Source: Cladorhizidae sp. MBARI D1340-BT2 (lineage: Eukaryota; Porifera; Demospongiae; Poecilosclerida; Cladorhizidae). Taken from it: a stretch of 64,000 nt of DNA. The translations under genes and the position numbers were made by a program. The stretch is taken from contig JAQNBH010000009.1 in assembly GCA_028752905.1 (NCBI GenBank), positions 28,053,312 through 28,117,311 of the forward strand. The letters run 5' to 3'. Positions 49,290 through 60,675 of this stretch are shown here, one piece after another. A model generated the notes under the pieces. It worked only from the letters and a program-made list of their open reading frames with translations, ran no database searches and was not told the DNA's origin. The stretch's first letter is position 1; each line of letters starts with the position of its first letter.

Positions 49290-49993
49290 AGAGCCATATG
49301 GCTGCATACAAGGTCCTCAAGAAGGATTGGATGAGATATTTGGCTTCTGAATTCCGACCGGATGCCAACAGAGTATATCTGGCAATGCAGCCGGATGTAA
49401 AGGAAGACTATGATCAAGTCAAACTAGCACTCTTGCGACTCTACCGTGTGACCAGAAAAGCTTACCGACAAAGATTGGACAATCTCAAACGGAAACCAGA
49501 CGAAGGATGGGAGGCTCTGTTGGGTCGTGCTGTCCTCACCATACGATGGACAGAAGGCTGCAAAACAATCCAGCAGGTAAATGATTTGTGTGCAGTTGAT
49601 ACTGTAATGAAGCTTATGCCTAGACATGTAGCACAGTTTGTGTCTGACAAGAAACCCAGCACTGCAGCTGATATTGATTCACTTACTGTCTTCCTATTCT
49701 TGAATACAGAAGTGATTAATGGCTTAAAGTCTGAGTTACCTGAATATCTTGCAGCAGCTGAGGATGTTTTAGATAGCGTAGACCCCATTGAGTGGTGGAA
49801 GTGCCATGAGGAGAATGGTAGATTGCCTAACTGGACTCACACATGTAGATTAGTCTTATTTGTGCAGCCTTCGTCAGCTGCAGCTGAACGTGCATTCTCA
49901 ATTTTGAGCAATACCTTTTCTACGAAGCAAGAAACTTCTTTGAAGGATTACTTACAACTTTCTGTTATGTTACAGTACAACTATAGTCTATAG
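49268..49993 (+). CDS. Fusion ORF: SCAN-like gag domain joined to a hAT C-terminal dimerisation domain
   Basis: The frame is open from 49139; its meaningful part starts near 49268. The first half reads RPDANRVYLAMQPDVKEDYD, AYRQRLDNLKRKPDEGWEAL, GCKTIQQVNDLCAVDTVMKL, VAQFVSDKKPSTAAD, a SCAN-like capsid fold. The second half reads LKSELPEYLAAAEDVLDSVD, IEWWKCHEENGRLPNW, QPSSAAAERAFSILSNTF, SLKDYLQLSVMLQYNY, the hAT dimerisation signature, then TAG at 49993. The join lies near 49680 with no stop or shift. Whether it is expressed is unknown; a frameshift separates it from the upstream gag ATG. Both domain types mediate self-association. Confidence 0.6.
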   Translation, partial: PGIFNVLESHMAAYKVLKKDWMRYLASEFRPDANRVYLAMQPDVKEDYDQVKLALLRLYRVTRKAYRQRLDNLKRKPDEGWEALLGRAVLTIRWTEGCKTIQQVNDLCAVDTVMKLMPRHVAQFVSDKKPSTAADIDSLTVFLFLNTEVINGLKSELPEYLAAAEDVLDSVDPIEWWKCHEENGRLPNWTHTCRLVLFVQPSSAAAERAFSILSNTFSTKQETSLKDYLQLSVMLQYNYSL

Positions 49994-51060
49994 ATAATTG
50001 TAACTGTTAAAATGTCTCGAATCTGAATCCTTGATTGCCTATATTCTCTTTTTAAATGATGTAACAATTGTTTGTCTAAGCATTGAGAAAAAGAGGTATA
50101 TTGAAAAGAAAAATAGGTGAATATTAGGAGCATAATTTCATAAAAGGAAAGAAAAATAGGTAGAATGAAAAGAAAAATTGGTGAATATTAGGAGCATAAA
50201 AGGAAAGAAAAGTATGTAGAAATTCGAGCATAATCCGCCAGGGCCTACTAATATGGTGGGACAATGAGGCATTTGACAGGGGCAGATCTAGGGTATCAGT
50301 AAGGGGGGTTTGGTATCACTACTAAGGTGAGTCAAGTTGCAGTTGTATAAATTTAAATGGGTGGGGGGGGGTTAAACCCCCAAAACACACACCTGTATGA
50401 CTAATATGGCAGCTCAGGTGAGAAATATGGCACAGGCGGGACTAATATGGCAGGCGGGACTAATAATTATGGCACTATATGGCACTATATTTGTCCCGTT
50501 ATCGCGAACATTTTCTGAGCGGGACAAATATGGCAGCGGGACTAATATGGCACGACACCTGCATAGCTTCGCGACCGCACCCCCCCTGACCCCCCACTCC
50601 CCATCCCCCCCACCCCGACTTCAAACAAACCTTCGCATTCTTCTGGCTATGTTTTCCACATCATTGCACATACCTCCGGGCTATATATTTTTTTACAGCA
50701 GCAAAACAAACAAAACCACAGTATGCATGCAGTCTCTGGGTATTCCATCTGCCATCTCTTTCAATGCCTCTCCATCAACCTCTGGCGTGGTAATGCCGGG
50801 CTTTGGCTAAGAAGGTTGGCCATCCGTTCTCCAGCAGTGGATGGTGTCGCTTGATTTCGGACTTTTATTGTTGTTGTTTATGGTTTTTGCGGTTTTTGTC
50901 TTGCTTTTTTTAATTTTACTGCTGTCTTTTTGTAACTGTTGTTTCGTTTGTGTGTTGGAACTTTTAGTAGCTTGTACATTATATGAAACTATGTAATAAA
51001 ACATTGATTTTTGATAACCTAAAATAAAAAAATAGATATATATACGCAGGCGCGCCAGCC
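49994..51060. other. No gene; short duplications and the AATATGGCA motif cluster
   Basis: GAAAAGAAAAATAGGTGAAT-type segments are duplicated at 50100-50225. At 50240-50560 GGGACTAATATGGCA and GGGACAAATATGGCA occur several times, including an inverted pair (TATTTGTCCCG near 50487 and CGGGACAAATA near 50520). A 137-codon ORF across them is low-complexity and I do not accept it. Confidence 0.5.
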
Positions 51061-51399
51061 GCTTTTTATTTGGGCGGCCAATTCTACAAAAATTCGAATG
51101 TCTCGCGAACTAAGTTCATGCTCAGCTGGCACTTAGAAGAAGTTCAGGCAAGCTAGGCATAAGAAACGCACCTGTTGGGGATCCCAGAAAGAGTTGCAGA
51201 ATGCCACAGCAAGCAAGTCAGACAAAGCGGTCGCTTCTGAAGAAGGGCTCTCAGCTCGCGAGACGTCAATTCTTGTGTCGACAAATAATGAAAAATGTAG
51301 GCTAGCGCTTTTTATGCTATTAACTTCTGGGACGTCCTCATCAACTTCAGCGCATACTGAGCAGTTCTATGGGTCTGGTTCTGAGAGAGCTGACTTCAC

Positions 51400-51832
51400 T
51401 GGAGAGTTCCGCTTGATCAAGGACCGGAGTGTCGTGGAGGCTGTGAGGACGTGACAGTGTCGTTGTGGGAGTGCTCTGGTTGTCAAGACAAACCTGATGA
51501 ACCTAGAGATGTATGTGAGAATTTAGTTGCCTTGTGACATTTGTGACAATTTGTCTGGCATATGTGAATATAGGACTATGAATACCAGGAGCGTCATGTC
51601 TGCAACGGTTTGTGGCATGGGAAGCAACCTTCAAGAGTTCAGTCTATTTTGCCACTGAGCTTTCAGGACCACAACATACTGAGCAAGTGTTCTGAAAAGG
51701 AGGCTCTGTCAAGTTATTTGTCTGCCCCTACTAACCTGCACAGATTACGGGACATCGACCCTGTGATGTAAAGGACCTAAAGAGACAAAAAGAAAGAACA
51801 GTCAAGAATTTGTCTGGACAACTAGTAATAAA
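51400..51832 (+). CDS. 3' end of an unidentified Cys-containing protein gene, two exons and poly(A) signal
   Basis: Exon about 51400-51510 reads LDQGPECRGGCEDVTVSLWE, CSGCQDKPDEPRD and ends at donor GTATGTG. After a 61-bp intron (acceptor ATATAG) exon 51572-51772 reads DYEYQERHVCNGLWHG, LPLSFQDHNILSKCSEKEAL, LRDIDPVM and a stop. AATAAA follows near 51827. The region is less AT-rich than its surroundings and has no repeat partner in the window, so it may be a host gene. The paired cysteines suggest a small zinc-binding module. An overlapping ORF at 51194-51454 is in another frame and probably not real. No family recognised. Confidence 0.4.
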
Positions 51833-53476
51833 GTTCTAAAACAAACCTCAACTTGAGAGTCCTGCAATTTTTTTCTCTTTTTTATTTGATGTTCTATTTT
51901 TCTTGGCGTGCCTACCTCTGTAATTTTTATTTTTGTCTCAAACTTTCAGTATTTTGGCCCTTTCTTCCGTGCAATAAAACTCTAATTTTGAAAAATAAAA
52001 TATATAATAATGGTCAAATTATAATAAAATGAATGAGTGTACCTCATGAAAAATTCTGACCACTACTCTAAAAACTGTCATAAAAATGTAATGCCACTTA
52101 GTTGGCCTATTACAAAGTTTTACTGCACCCATTGAAGCTTATTGAACAACAAGAACCACTTTAGTAGTTAATTTGATGTTTTGTAATGAAGTCTGCCAAG
52201 AGTAGCCCTACCCCCCAAAAACATGTCTACTTGAGCCTACTTAGTACTACGACCTGTATGTATTATCTAACCCTACCTAACTCCAATATTTTAAAGCTCT
52301 AAGATAATAAAAGCACTGTCATAGGGGGTACGGTTTAGAAGTTATGAGCCTTTGAAGGCGGACATTTTCCCCATTTTCTTTTCCTAGTCACAGTCCACGA
52401 TTAAAAGCAGAAAAAGAAAAAAACAAGAAAAAAAAGTAAGGATCCATTGAAGAATAGTCACCTGGGCCGAGGAAAATCCGATCTTCTGAAGTAGTCACCC
52501 GAGCCGGACCTTCTGAAGTATAGTCACTCGAGCACATTGGGAATTGGAGAGCAATTATGATCGCATGTTCAGGAATGCATTCTGAAGGAAAGAAATAGCT
52601 AGCCCCACCCTAGCCTGAGCGGGTGTCACAGGAAATCTGGCATCCCAGGAAATTTGCACCCCCATTCCAGATATCCTAGGAAATATGGAATCCCGCCAGG
52701 AAATTTGGCACCCCTATTCCTAATATCCTAGGAAATTTGTAATCCCGGGGTTTTTTTTCTCTCCCTTCTCTCTCACTCTTTTTTTTTTAATAGTTAGTTT
52801 GGCTATCTTTGTGATTCCAATGAGTAGCATTAGCATTAGTTTACCCAAGTGGACAGTCAGAAAGCATCAGCTAGCTCAAGTTCAACTAATTGCTAAATGT
52901 CAAATGTTGTCCACATTGATGTTAGAGGTTCTGTGATCAAGGGAAGAGGATGGAGGGCCTTCAATCTGGACTATAATCTAGTCTGACAAAATGTACTTGG
53001 TAGATCTTCTCTGAATCCGTTCCAATAAAAGAATGCCCTTTATAAGATAAGGTTAGAATCTCTCAAGCCTTAAACCAGACTTCTCTAAAGAGAGAAGAAA
53101 AGTGAAATTTGTCATGACCCGACCAGGATTTTTTACCATAATTTATGACCATGACAGGCTAATCAATGAGCTTTGAGAGACTTAAAAAACTAACAGTAAG
53201 GGTCTGAATACAGTGTGTTTTATAGGGTGGAAGGCACAGCATAACCATAGCTTCTGACATTGATGTCCAACATTAATGTCATGGCCTCAAGCAATACCTC
53301 CTGCTTGTCATTGGAGGCTTATGAAATCATTGGCATCGATCAATTTATATCATGACAAATACAATCTGAATCAGTTATATTTATAAATAGATAGATTATA
53401 ACTATGCAAAGCCAGTATATTTAGTACCCCAGTCCCATACATTGATATAATAGATGTTTATAGAACAGTTACAGTG
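51833..53476. other. No gene assigned; short local repeats
   Basis: Near 52450-52540 a segment with CTTCTGAAGTA and GTCAC(C/T)(C/T)GAGC is repeated three times. Near 52625-52750 CCTAGGAAAT(T/A)TG-type segments repeat about five times. Second poly(A)-like signal near 51973. Confidence 0.4.
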
Positions 53477-53615
53477 TTAATTATGACTACATTGACTACA
53501 GCACCATTTATAGTCTGGATCACTCCACACATCTTGAGGGACGGTTTGACAAGTGTCATGGAACAATTCCAAGCAGCTGTCACATGAGACCATTTTATTT
53601 CCATCCATGTTCTTC
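53477..53615 (-). CDS. PHD-finger exon (second half), gene unknown
   Basis: On the minus strand, after acceptor CACTAG, the frame reads MDGNKMVSCDSCLELFHDTC, QTVPQDVW, YKWCCSQCSHN and a stop. The pattern C-x2-C-x4-FH-x2-C then W-x-C-x2-C is that of the second half of a PHD finger, a chromatin-reading zinc fold. It has all ligands, unlike the finger in the Ginger-like protein. The upstream segment matches repeat modules at 19.6, 55.6 and 61.0 kb, where the finger itself is not preserved. It could be the 3' end of another mobile element or of a host gene. Confidence 0.6.
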
Positions 53616-53689
53616 TAGTGAAAATTTTCTTGCTGGTCAGCGCATGATTGATCATCGAACTTACACAGCAAGCCAAGGTGAATAGACTT

Positions 53690-55924
53690 TAGTTCTTGCA
53701 ATATTGTAGCAATGTTTGTAACTATGAAACTATGTTTCATTAGGTTGGACAGGGAGAGCAAAGACACATGTTCAAATAAATTATAATTGATCAATCAGTC
53801 AACACATGTTTTCCTAGATATAGAATACACTGATTCATCGCCTATGAAGGTTTCATGTAAGTAGGTTGGACACAGAGAGCCAAAGGTCATTAAAGTTGAT
53901 CAAGGCATGTAATCCTAGATTTAGATATACTGTAACTCACCATCTATGATGTTTTCGTGAAGTAGGTTCGAAACAGAGAGCCAAGAGACATGTTCAAATA
54001 AATTGAAGTTGATCAAATCATGCCATTCTAGCCATAGAGTACTTTAACTCACCTCCTATAAAGTAAGGACAGACACATGGATGGATGTCGCAGAGACAGT
54101 GCACTTGAGCTCAATGGTATGCAAGTGAGCATTCTGATCTCGTGGTTATTAGTAAATATTTTACCATCAATTCTTGTTCAAGTAAGTCTGCAGTAAGTCT
54201 GTTGATAAATGATCACTAGTTACGGAGTAGAACACAGACTTGCTTCCATTGAGATTAAGTATGCTCCACCTGTTAGTTGACATTGTTATCTTTGGATTGG
54301 ATCCTGTATACTCTAGTAAAAGTAATGCTACCCTTACTGGTGTCAGGACAGCTAGCTCCTACTAATACTCCTAGTAATGCCCAACCATGCCAGGAGAAAT
54401 CTACAGGTAACTCTTTCCCTCCTGATATTAGCTAGCACCTACAATACCAAACAATCCTAGATGCTGATACAGTAATACTGTAAATCGGAGTTCATTTTAT
54501 TCTCAAGAGTGAATTCTGAGGGATTTCAGGCTAGCATGGTACCTATACAGCTGTTGTTGGCTTGCAGAGACAGCAGTAAAGGTAAGGAAGAGACTATTTA
54601 TGATGACAATTTGTGATTGTCAGTAAGTTTTATATTTTTATCACTTCTTCCGCCCACTCACATAAACCAGAACAAGAAATAAAGTTTTAATATAATAATG
54701 CTGTAGCCTTCTGCATATTTACAGGTAAAAATCTGGTTTTTAGCACATGTCTTACAAAACATTTTGACAAATGTTCCAATTTGAAGATATGTAAACGAAA
54801 CGAAATTTATTACATTCAAAATTGAGAGCATAATTTTCCATCCTCCAACAAAGACCATGTTAAATGAGACGATTACATACATAAATTTTTTTTATTAGAT
54901 CACAACACTTAAGCTGAGATGGAATTATTCTTACAAAATGTAAGCATCATCAGATATGGAGGGGTCAACTGTTAGTTTAACATTTACTCTACAAGCAAGA
55001 TCACCACTCAGAACCAGCTGGGCCAGGGAGATGTCTCTCAAACCAACTTAGTAAGAAGTCCTTAACAGAGATATGCAGGATGATAAGGTAGAGGCACTAA
55101 GCAACTGGATACACAGATGTAGCATGATAAACAGGGATTCTAGATGAGGTTGGGTAGAATTGATAATGGAGAGGAGAGCCATAGCAACCAGTAAACTACT
55201 AAATCAAGAATTGTGTCCATATACACATGCATGCACTTTGCTCCAGCTGCAACTAATCACCTGTTACTTCACTTCCCTAACCACAGACAATAGCAACAAG
55301 GGTGCAGGGGGTAAAGGTCAGAAAAAACTGGTGTAAGCAGCTTAAAGACCAACTGAGCTTTTTAGCACAAGCTAGGCCTATACATAATCAGATAAAACTT
55401 CTGACAGCTGCTGTAAAGCAACAGACAGGTGTTTATCTGACTTTAACCATTTCTCCACCTTTGGTGCGGCTTAGTGCATGATGGCAAATAAAATATATTT
55501 AATGTTTAGATATTTTATTTTAGTTAGCTCAATCAGTGGATATTTCATGCCCTTTTACACACATGCTTCTAGTGACTTTTATCTTGCTGCTCAGTACATG
55601 ATTGGGCATATTACTTCCACTGCAATTCAAGGTGAATAGACTTTAGTTCTTGCAATACTCTAGCACTATCAAACTATGTTGAAATAACATCAGTAAGTTG
55701 GACACAGAGAGCTGGCAGACATGTTCAGATTTATTAGAGCAGTCAAAACTTGTCATCCTAGACAGAATATTCTAACTCACCTCCTATGATAGTTTCATGA
55801 AGTAGATTGGACACATAGAGCCAGAGGGACATGTTCAAATAAATTGAAGTTTAGCAATTAGTAAAATCTTGTCACATCCTAGCCATAGAATACTGTAACT
55901 CACCTAATATAAAGTAAGGACAGT
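53690..55924. repeat. Repeat modules shared with 19-20, 26-27, 57-58 and 59-61 kb
   Basis: 53740-54060 and 55680-55920 repeat the AAGTTGATCAA / CTGTAACTCACC / GGTTGGACACAGAGAGCCAA units. 54070-54640 matches 26130-26370 and 26810-26990 in rearranged order. 55070-55260 matches 59015-59188, and 55290-55640 matches 19350-19680 and 60715-61070. The stretch 54700-55060 has no partner or gene that I can see. Confidence 0.7.
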
Positions 55925-56199
55925 CAGAGATGAGAGACATAAATGTATAGTAAAGTTAAGCTGTGTATTCCTAAAGCCTTTTCACATTAACCTGGCTGGT
56001 GGGAAATTCACAACAATAATCTCTAAATATGCACATCACTTAAGATAAACAAAATTTGATTGCCCTCAGTTACCACACAATAAAATTTGGCTGGGCCTTA
56101 GCTGGCGATATCTTTCCCACGGCCCTGATTCACTACTTCAATAAGGACAAGTAAGGCAATCTGCATCCAGCACCTGCACCTAAGCAATTGGTACTCCAC

Positions 56200-56353
56200 C
56201 TTGTCATAAAAATAGAGAACAGATGAATATATATTTCTGGGAACATCACCAGCCATATATTCAAACTTCTCTACTGCTAGATTAAAACGGTTATGCAAAT
56301 TGTCAGCCTTGCTTGAGCACTGAGGTTGATCCCCTAAAAGGCAGCCTCTCAAA
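56200..56353 (-). pseudogene. Exon-like block of an unknown protein, first unit
   Basis: Minus strand reads LRGCLLGDQPQCSSKADNLH, NRFNLAVEKFEYMAGDVPRN and IYSSVLYFYDK, ending at a donor-like GTGGAG. It is repeated at 56848-57000 with Leu for Arg and Lys for Asn in two places and stays open, so the block looks coding. I do not recognise it. It may belong to the same gene-like repeat as the blocks at 62.2 and 62.6 kb. Confidence 0.35.
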
Positions 56354-56847
56354 CTTCCTTCTATGGGGTTATGTAGTATGGGGGTTAGATAGGAGCTAGT
56401 TGCTCTAAGAGTGATCCAGGAAGATAAGTAAGAGATAATACTATAAGATAGAAGGAGAAGCTTCCTAGGTGTGGCATGAGAATCAGCAAAACCAACATGA
56501 GAATGGATAGAATGATTTCTGGAGAAGTGAGCCACAAGAAGATAGCTATTGTATGGCAAGTAGTACAATATTCACAGGACAGACAGAGATGAGAGACATA
56601 AATGTATAGTAAAGTTAAGCTGTGTATTCCTAAAGCCTTTTCACATTAACCTGGCTGGTGGGAAATTCACAACAATAATCTCTAAATATGCATATAACTT
56701 AAGATAAACAAAATTTGATTGCCCTCAGTTACCACACAATAAAAATTGGCTGGGCCTTAGCTGGCGATATCTTTCCCACGGCTCTGATTCACTACTTCAA
56801 TAAGGACAAAAGACAATCTGCATCCAGCACCTGCACCTAAGCTCCAC

Positions 56848-57000
56848 CTTGTCATAAAAATTGAGAACAGATGAATATATCTTTCTGGGAACATCACCAG
56901 CCATATATTCAAACTTCTCTACTGCTAGATTAAAAAGGTTATGCAAATTGTCAGCCTTGCTTGAGCACTGAGGTTGATCCCCTAAAAGGCAGCCTCTCAA
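56848..57000 (-). pseudogene. Exon-like block of an unknown protein, second unit
   Basis: Duplicate of 56200-56353, open throughout, with mostly conservative differences. It ends at the same GTGGAG donor-like site. Confidence 0.35.
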
Positions 57001-57283
57001 ACTTCCTTCTATGGGGTTATGTAGTATGGGGGTTAGATAGGAGCTAGTTGCTCTAAGAATGATCCAGGAAGATAAGTACGAGATAATACTCTAAGATAGA
57101 AGGAGAAGCTTCCTAGGTGTGGCATGAGAATCAGCAAAACCAACATGAGTATGGATAGAATCATTCCTGGAGAAGTGAGCCACAAGAAGATAGCTATTGT
57201 ACGGCAAGTAGTACAATATTCACATTCTCTAATAGGATTTTGTACATATATACACATGCACCAGTTACATCACCTACACCTCC

Positions 57284-57356
57284 CTCATCATCCTTACCCA
57301 GCCACGTCCCTCATCCTTACCCAGCCACCTCCCTCATCCTTACCCAGCCACACACC
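57284..57356. repeat. 24-bp tandem repeat, three units
   Basis: CCCTCATCCTTACCCAGCCA repeats three times with small differences. Confidence 0.8.
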
Positions 57357-57359
57357 CAG

Positions 57360-57830
57360 TCAAGTGAGCATTCTGATCACTGTGGGTATTAGTAAATATT
57401 TTACAATCAATTCTTGGCTCAAGTAAGTCTGTTGATAAATAATCGCTGGTTATGGAGAAGAACGCTGACTTGCTATCATTGAGATCAAGTATGCGGTAAC
57501 TGTCAATTGACATTGTTCCCCTTGGATGTTATCCTGTTATCTTGTAAAGGTATTGATACCCTAACTGGTGTCTGAACAGCTACTAGATCCTACCAATGCT
57601 TCTACTAATGCCCAACCATCCCAGGAGAAACCTACAGGGTAACTCTTTCCCTCATGATATTAGCTAGCCTACAATGCCAAAACATCCTAGATGCTGATGT
57701 AGTATTTCATAGGGGAGTGCATTTTATTCTCTGGAATGAAGAGATTCTGAGAGATTTCAGGCTAGCCAGGTGCCTATAGAGCTTTCATTGGCTTGCAGAA
57801 ACAGCAGTAAAGGTAAAGAAGAGACTGTTT
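57360..57830. repeat. Repeat module, third copy
   Basis: Matches 54120-54640 in the same order (CAAGTGAGCATTCTGATC, then the GCTTGCAGAAACAGCAGTAA segment) and parts of 26130-26990. Confidence 0.7.
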
Positions 57831-57875
57831 GTGATGGCAATTTGTGATTGTCAGTTAGTTCCATTATTTGTTATA

Positions 57876-58025
57876 TTTTTATCTCTTCCTCACTTAACAT
57901 TGGAGTACATCTGGCATTTTATTGGGGAGGTGACTTGGACTGATGCAGTCAAAGTTGAGATCCATAGACTGCACTCAATTCTTCCAAGTATCATTGAACT
58001 ACAAGGAGCAGCAACTGGGTATTGA
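57876..58025 (+). CDS. Possible coding exon, unknown protein
   Basis: The end of an open frame reads LEYIWHFIGEVTWTDAVKVE, IHRLHSILPSIIELQGAATG and stops at 58025. Composition is protein-like, but the minus strand is also open over most of it, and no domain is recognised. Confidence 0.3.
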   Translation, partial: FLSLPHLTLEYIWHFIGEVTWTDAVKVEIHRLHSILPSIIELQGAATGY

Positions 58026-58287
58026 TTGTTGCTGTAATTATTCACTGGTAGTTCATGCACATAATAATACAAATTGCTATATGTTTTGTTCCCTGGTAGT
58101 AAAGTTACCATAATCATTCAGCAATTAACTATCATCAATGAACTTTCATGACAATTAACACAGTATCATGCAAGGCTTGTGTTATGGTTGGCTTTCACAA
58201 CCAAGATTACCCAACTGGCAGGAAACATTTTTGGTGTGAAGCATGGTTGAAAGCTACAACCAAGTGTTTGTGTGTCTCAGTGTGACA

Positions 58288-58809
58288 CTATTTCTCTGAC
58301 ATTTGAAAATTTTTGTGTGAAGCAGATGAACTTGCCTTGTAGTAAGTTATTAAGACATCTTCAAATAATAAAAGATGACTGTCAGTTACAAAACTAACAC
58401 TATAAACGTTTTCCAGGTCGTTGCTATTTTGCGAGCATAAATAGTTGTGTTTGCTCGATCGACTCCAAACACCAAGCTCAAATTCATGAAGAGGTAAGTA
58501 GTTGGAATCAGCGAATGTAGTGGAGATATAGACTAGTATGTGTGCATTGATGGGGCCATCAAGCACAAACTCATCCTCTAACTAAACCATAGATATCTGA
58601 AGTCCTGTTGCATGTACAACAGAGACATCCACTATGTAATAAGAGTAATGCATTGCAGAAATGTTACACTCCTGACCAAAGTTTTCTACTCTTACAGTAA
58701 ACCTATCACCAAACACATGACCATCCTCCACTAGACTTAGGGGCACCATTGACAGAGAGTTCTCCATTAGACAATGCGTAAATGTATCAGCTCTTTTTGC
58801 TCTATACAT
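58288..58809 (-). pseudogene. Unknown ORF of 173 codons with one in-frame TAG
   Basis: One minus-strand frame runs from ATG 58809 to the stop at 58288, broken only by TAG near 58582. It reads MENSLSMVPLSLVEDGHVFG, VENFGQECNISAMHYSYYIV, LEDEFVLDGPINAHILVYI, FELGVWSRSSKHNYLCSQNS and FVTDSHLLLFEDVLITYYKA. Hydrophobic/polar alternation resembles an extracellular beta-rich domain, but no family is recognised. Confidence 0.35.
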
Positions 58810-58999
58810 GTTTGATGTGAGGCTTAATAGTTACACATGGCCTGTTAGATAGAAAAGCTTAGCTAAGGATTTCTAGAAGTTAAGTTTTCTAAGGCGAGTC
58901 CTGCGATGTCAAATCTTCAAACTTTCTAAGGAAAGGATTGCCAAGCTACTCTGTAAAGTCTCTCTAAGGAAGGACTTGCTAGCTACAAGAGGTTCTGTG

Positions 59000-59188
59000 A
59001 GGGCTTTAAAAAGGGGCAACTATTAGACAACTAGCTCCTCAGATGTGGCATGAGAAACAGGGATGCTATTTGAGGTTGGGTAGAATCAATCATGGAGAGG
59101 AGAGCCACAGCCAAGAGTAAACTACCCAGCATTGTGTACATATTCACATGTATGCATTTTGCTGCAGCTGTAGCTCATCACCTGTTAG
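59000..59188. repeat. Start of large direct repeat copy 2
   Basis: 59015-59188 matches 55070-55260. The match is cut at 59188 by PB-3 and resumes at 60682. Confidence 0.7.
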
Positions 59189-59924
59189 CACTTACGCGGT
59201 GTCAATTGAAAATGTCACAATAATCGTACGTGCGTTATACTCAAACCAGAAGCAATCAACTGGGTGCAGCATTGTTTTTTTAAACCTTGTGCTGGGGAAG
59301 AAATGGTCTGTTGTTAGCTGCTCGTACGGCATATTTACTACTCTAAAATTGATCAAACAACAGAGACACATCCAGGGAACATTGGTTATCTCAGCAAACT
59401 GTAAGTATTCGATTGCCAGAAAAAAAATCGTATTGATTGTATTGGTATTTTATACCTTTGTTTAGAAACTAGTCATTCTTCTACTACTTTCTCGCAATTT
59501 TTGTATGTTAGTCGGCTGCTTAGACTATGCAAAGTATGCTAGATTTGTCTCTATGCTGTGTTGTAGCTATATGATTGGCAATTTAGGTTGGTCAGAGCTA
59601 TATTTTTTACATTGTCTACTAAACTTTACCTGGCTAAATACTATCTATCTAGCTACAAGAACAAGATTGTCAGCAACAATAACAGCAAAAATCCATTTTA
59701 ATACCTTGCTAGATCAAGTACAATGTTTTGTAAGAAGATAATTGAATAACAATATAGAACAATATAGTCATGAGTTCACTGTCTTGCTCTTGGTTTCTTC
59801 AGGATCTTGGCTGTGTGATACTATTTGAAGCACTCTTCTGGATGTAGAGGTGGGTGGTGAGCAAGTCTGACAGTAGTACACTGAGCCTGAGAGAACCGTA
59901 AGTGGCATATTTACAATAAGAATT

Positions 59925-60353
59925 TGTGCATAAATATTTGTTTCATGCACTACTTGGTCAAAAACCTCATCTGCAAAGAACAGGGTGAAGAAATCCTTGT
60001 GCTCAACATCATCATCTGGCAAATTTGAACCAGGAGTGTCTGTGTACAAACCCTCGGTGGGGCTCATAATGTTGTCAACTTCTTTCCACCTGACAAGCCC
60101 TCTTGTAGAATTTCCACTCATATGGCCAGTTTCCACTTCCTTTTACCCATCAGTCTCATCTACACTACTGCTGCCATTAGCATCTTCCATTTCTTCAGGG
60201 AGCGCATCCTCCAGGCCATCTTCTTCCACATCATCTAGTTCATCTTCTTCCAATATCATCTAGTTCATCTTCTTCCACATCATCTAGTTCACTGTCAATT
60301 TCAAAGTCATTCTCAATATCAGAAAGAGCCTCCAATACTGCCTGCAGATCCAT
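59925..60353 (-). pseudogene. PB-3 transposase N-terminal fragment
   Basis: ATG at 60353 reads MDLQAVLEALSDIENDFEID, a highly acidic run (ELDDVEEDELDD) with a frameshift at an imperfect 27-bp repeat, then EEMEDANGSSVDETDG and a TAA near 60146. It continues LVRWKEVDNIMSPTEGLYTD, PDDDVEHKDFFTLFFADEVF, QVVHETNIYAQ. This is the N-terminal part of the piggyBac transposase domain (DDE_Tnp_1_7). The catalytic residues downstream are missing. Confidence 0.75.
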
Positions 60354-60548
60354 ATTTGTGTTTGTTTTGGATAAAAATACACACCAATTTTCTTATTTGC
60401 AGCTGTCAATGAACCAAGAAATAAAACGCCTTTTTTAAATTATTTTTATTCATGGAGATGATGATGCATTCCCAAGTTTGATTATAAACCCATCAACCTT
60501 ACCTAGTAAGTACAGAGTATAAAACAGACAATCCACGGAGCTATGCAA

Positions 60549-60675
60549 CAAGAAATATCATGTCACAGAGGCTGTGACACACGCACTTCCAGCAGTAAAT
60601 TGCTTGTCACGGGAGCTGTGACACACGCATATGTGGGGTAGATTATTGTGTCACAATGCCGTGACAAACGCAGTG
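60549..60675 (-). promoter_or_regulatory. Subterminal repeats of PB-3, candidate transposase binding sites
   Basis: Three copies on the minus strand each start TGCGT(G/T)TGTCAC, then a 6-8 bp centre and GTGACA, an inverted repeat next to TGCGT. They lie just inside the element end. Repeats near piggyBac ends are known to bind the transposase; the assignment here is inferred from position and form. Confidence 0.5.

Larger units (their letters stand above)
55925..57245. repeat. Tandem duplication, two units of about 656 bp
   Basis: 55925-56580 and 56580-57240 match along their length with few substitutions and a short deletion. Each unit carries the same exon-like block on the minus strand. 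Confidence 0.9.

Noticed and set aside
50397..50810. 137-codon ORF
   Set aside because: Its start is made of the AATATGGCA repeats and the rest is proline/serine low complexity without a domain.
57033..57426. ORFs on both strands next to the 24-bp repeat
   Set aside because: Unit boundaries and the tandem repeat run through them; no conserved reading sense.
59148..59465. 105-codon ORF
   Set aside because: It crosses the PB-3 insertion boundary at 59188, so its first part and the rest have different origins.
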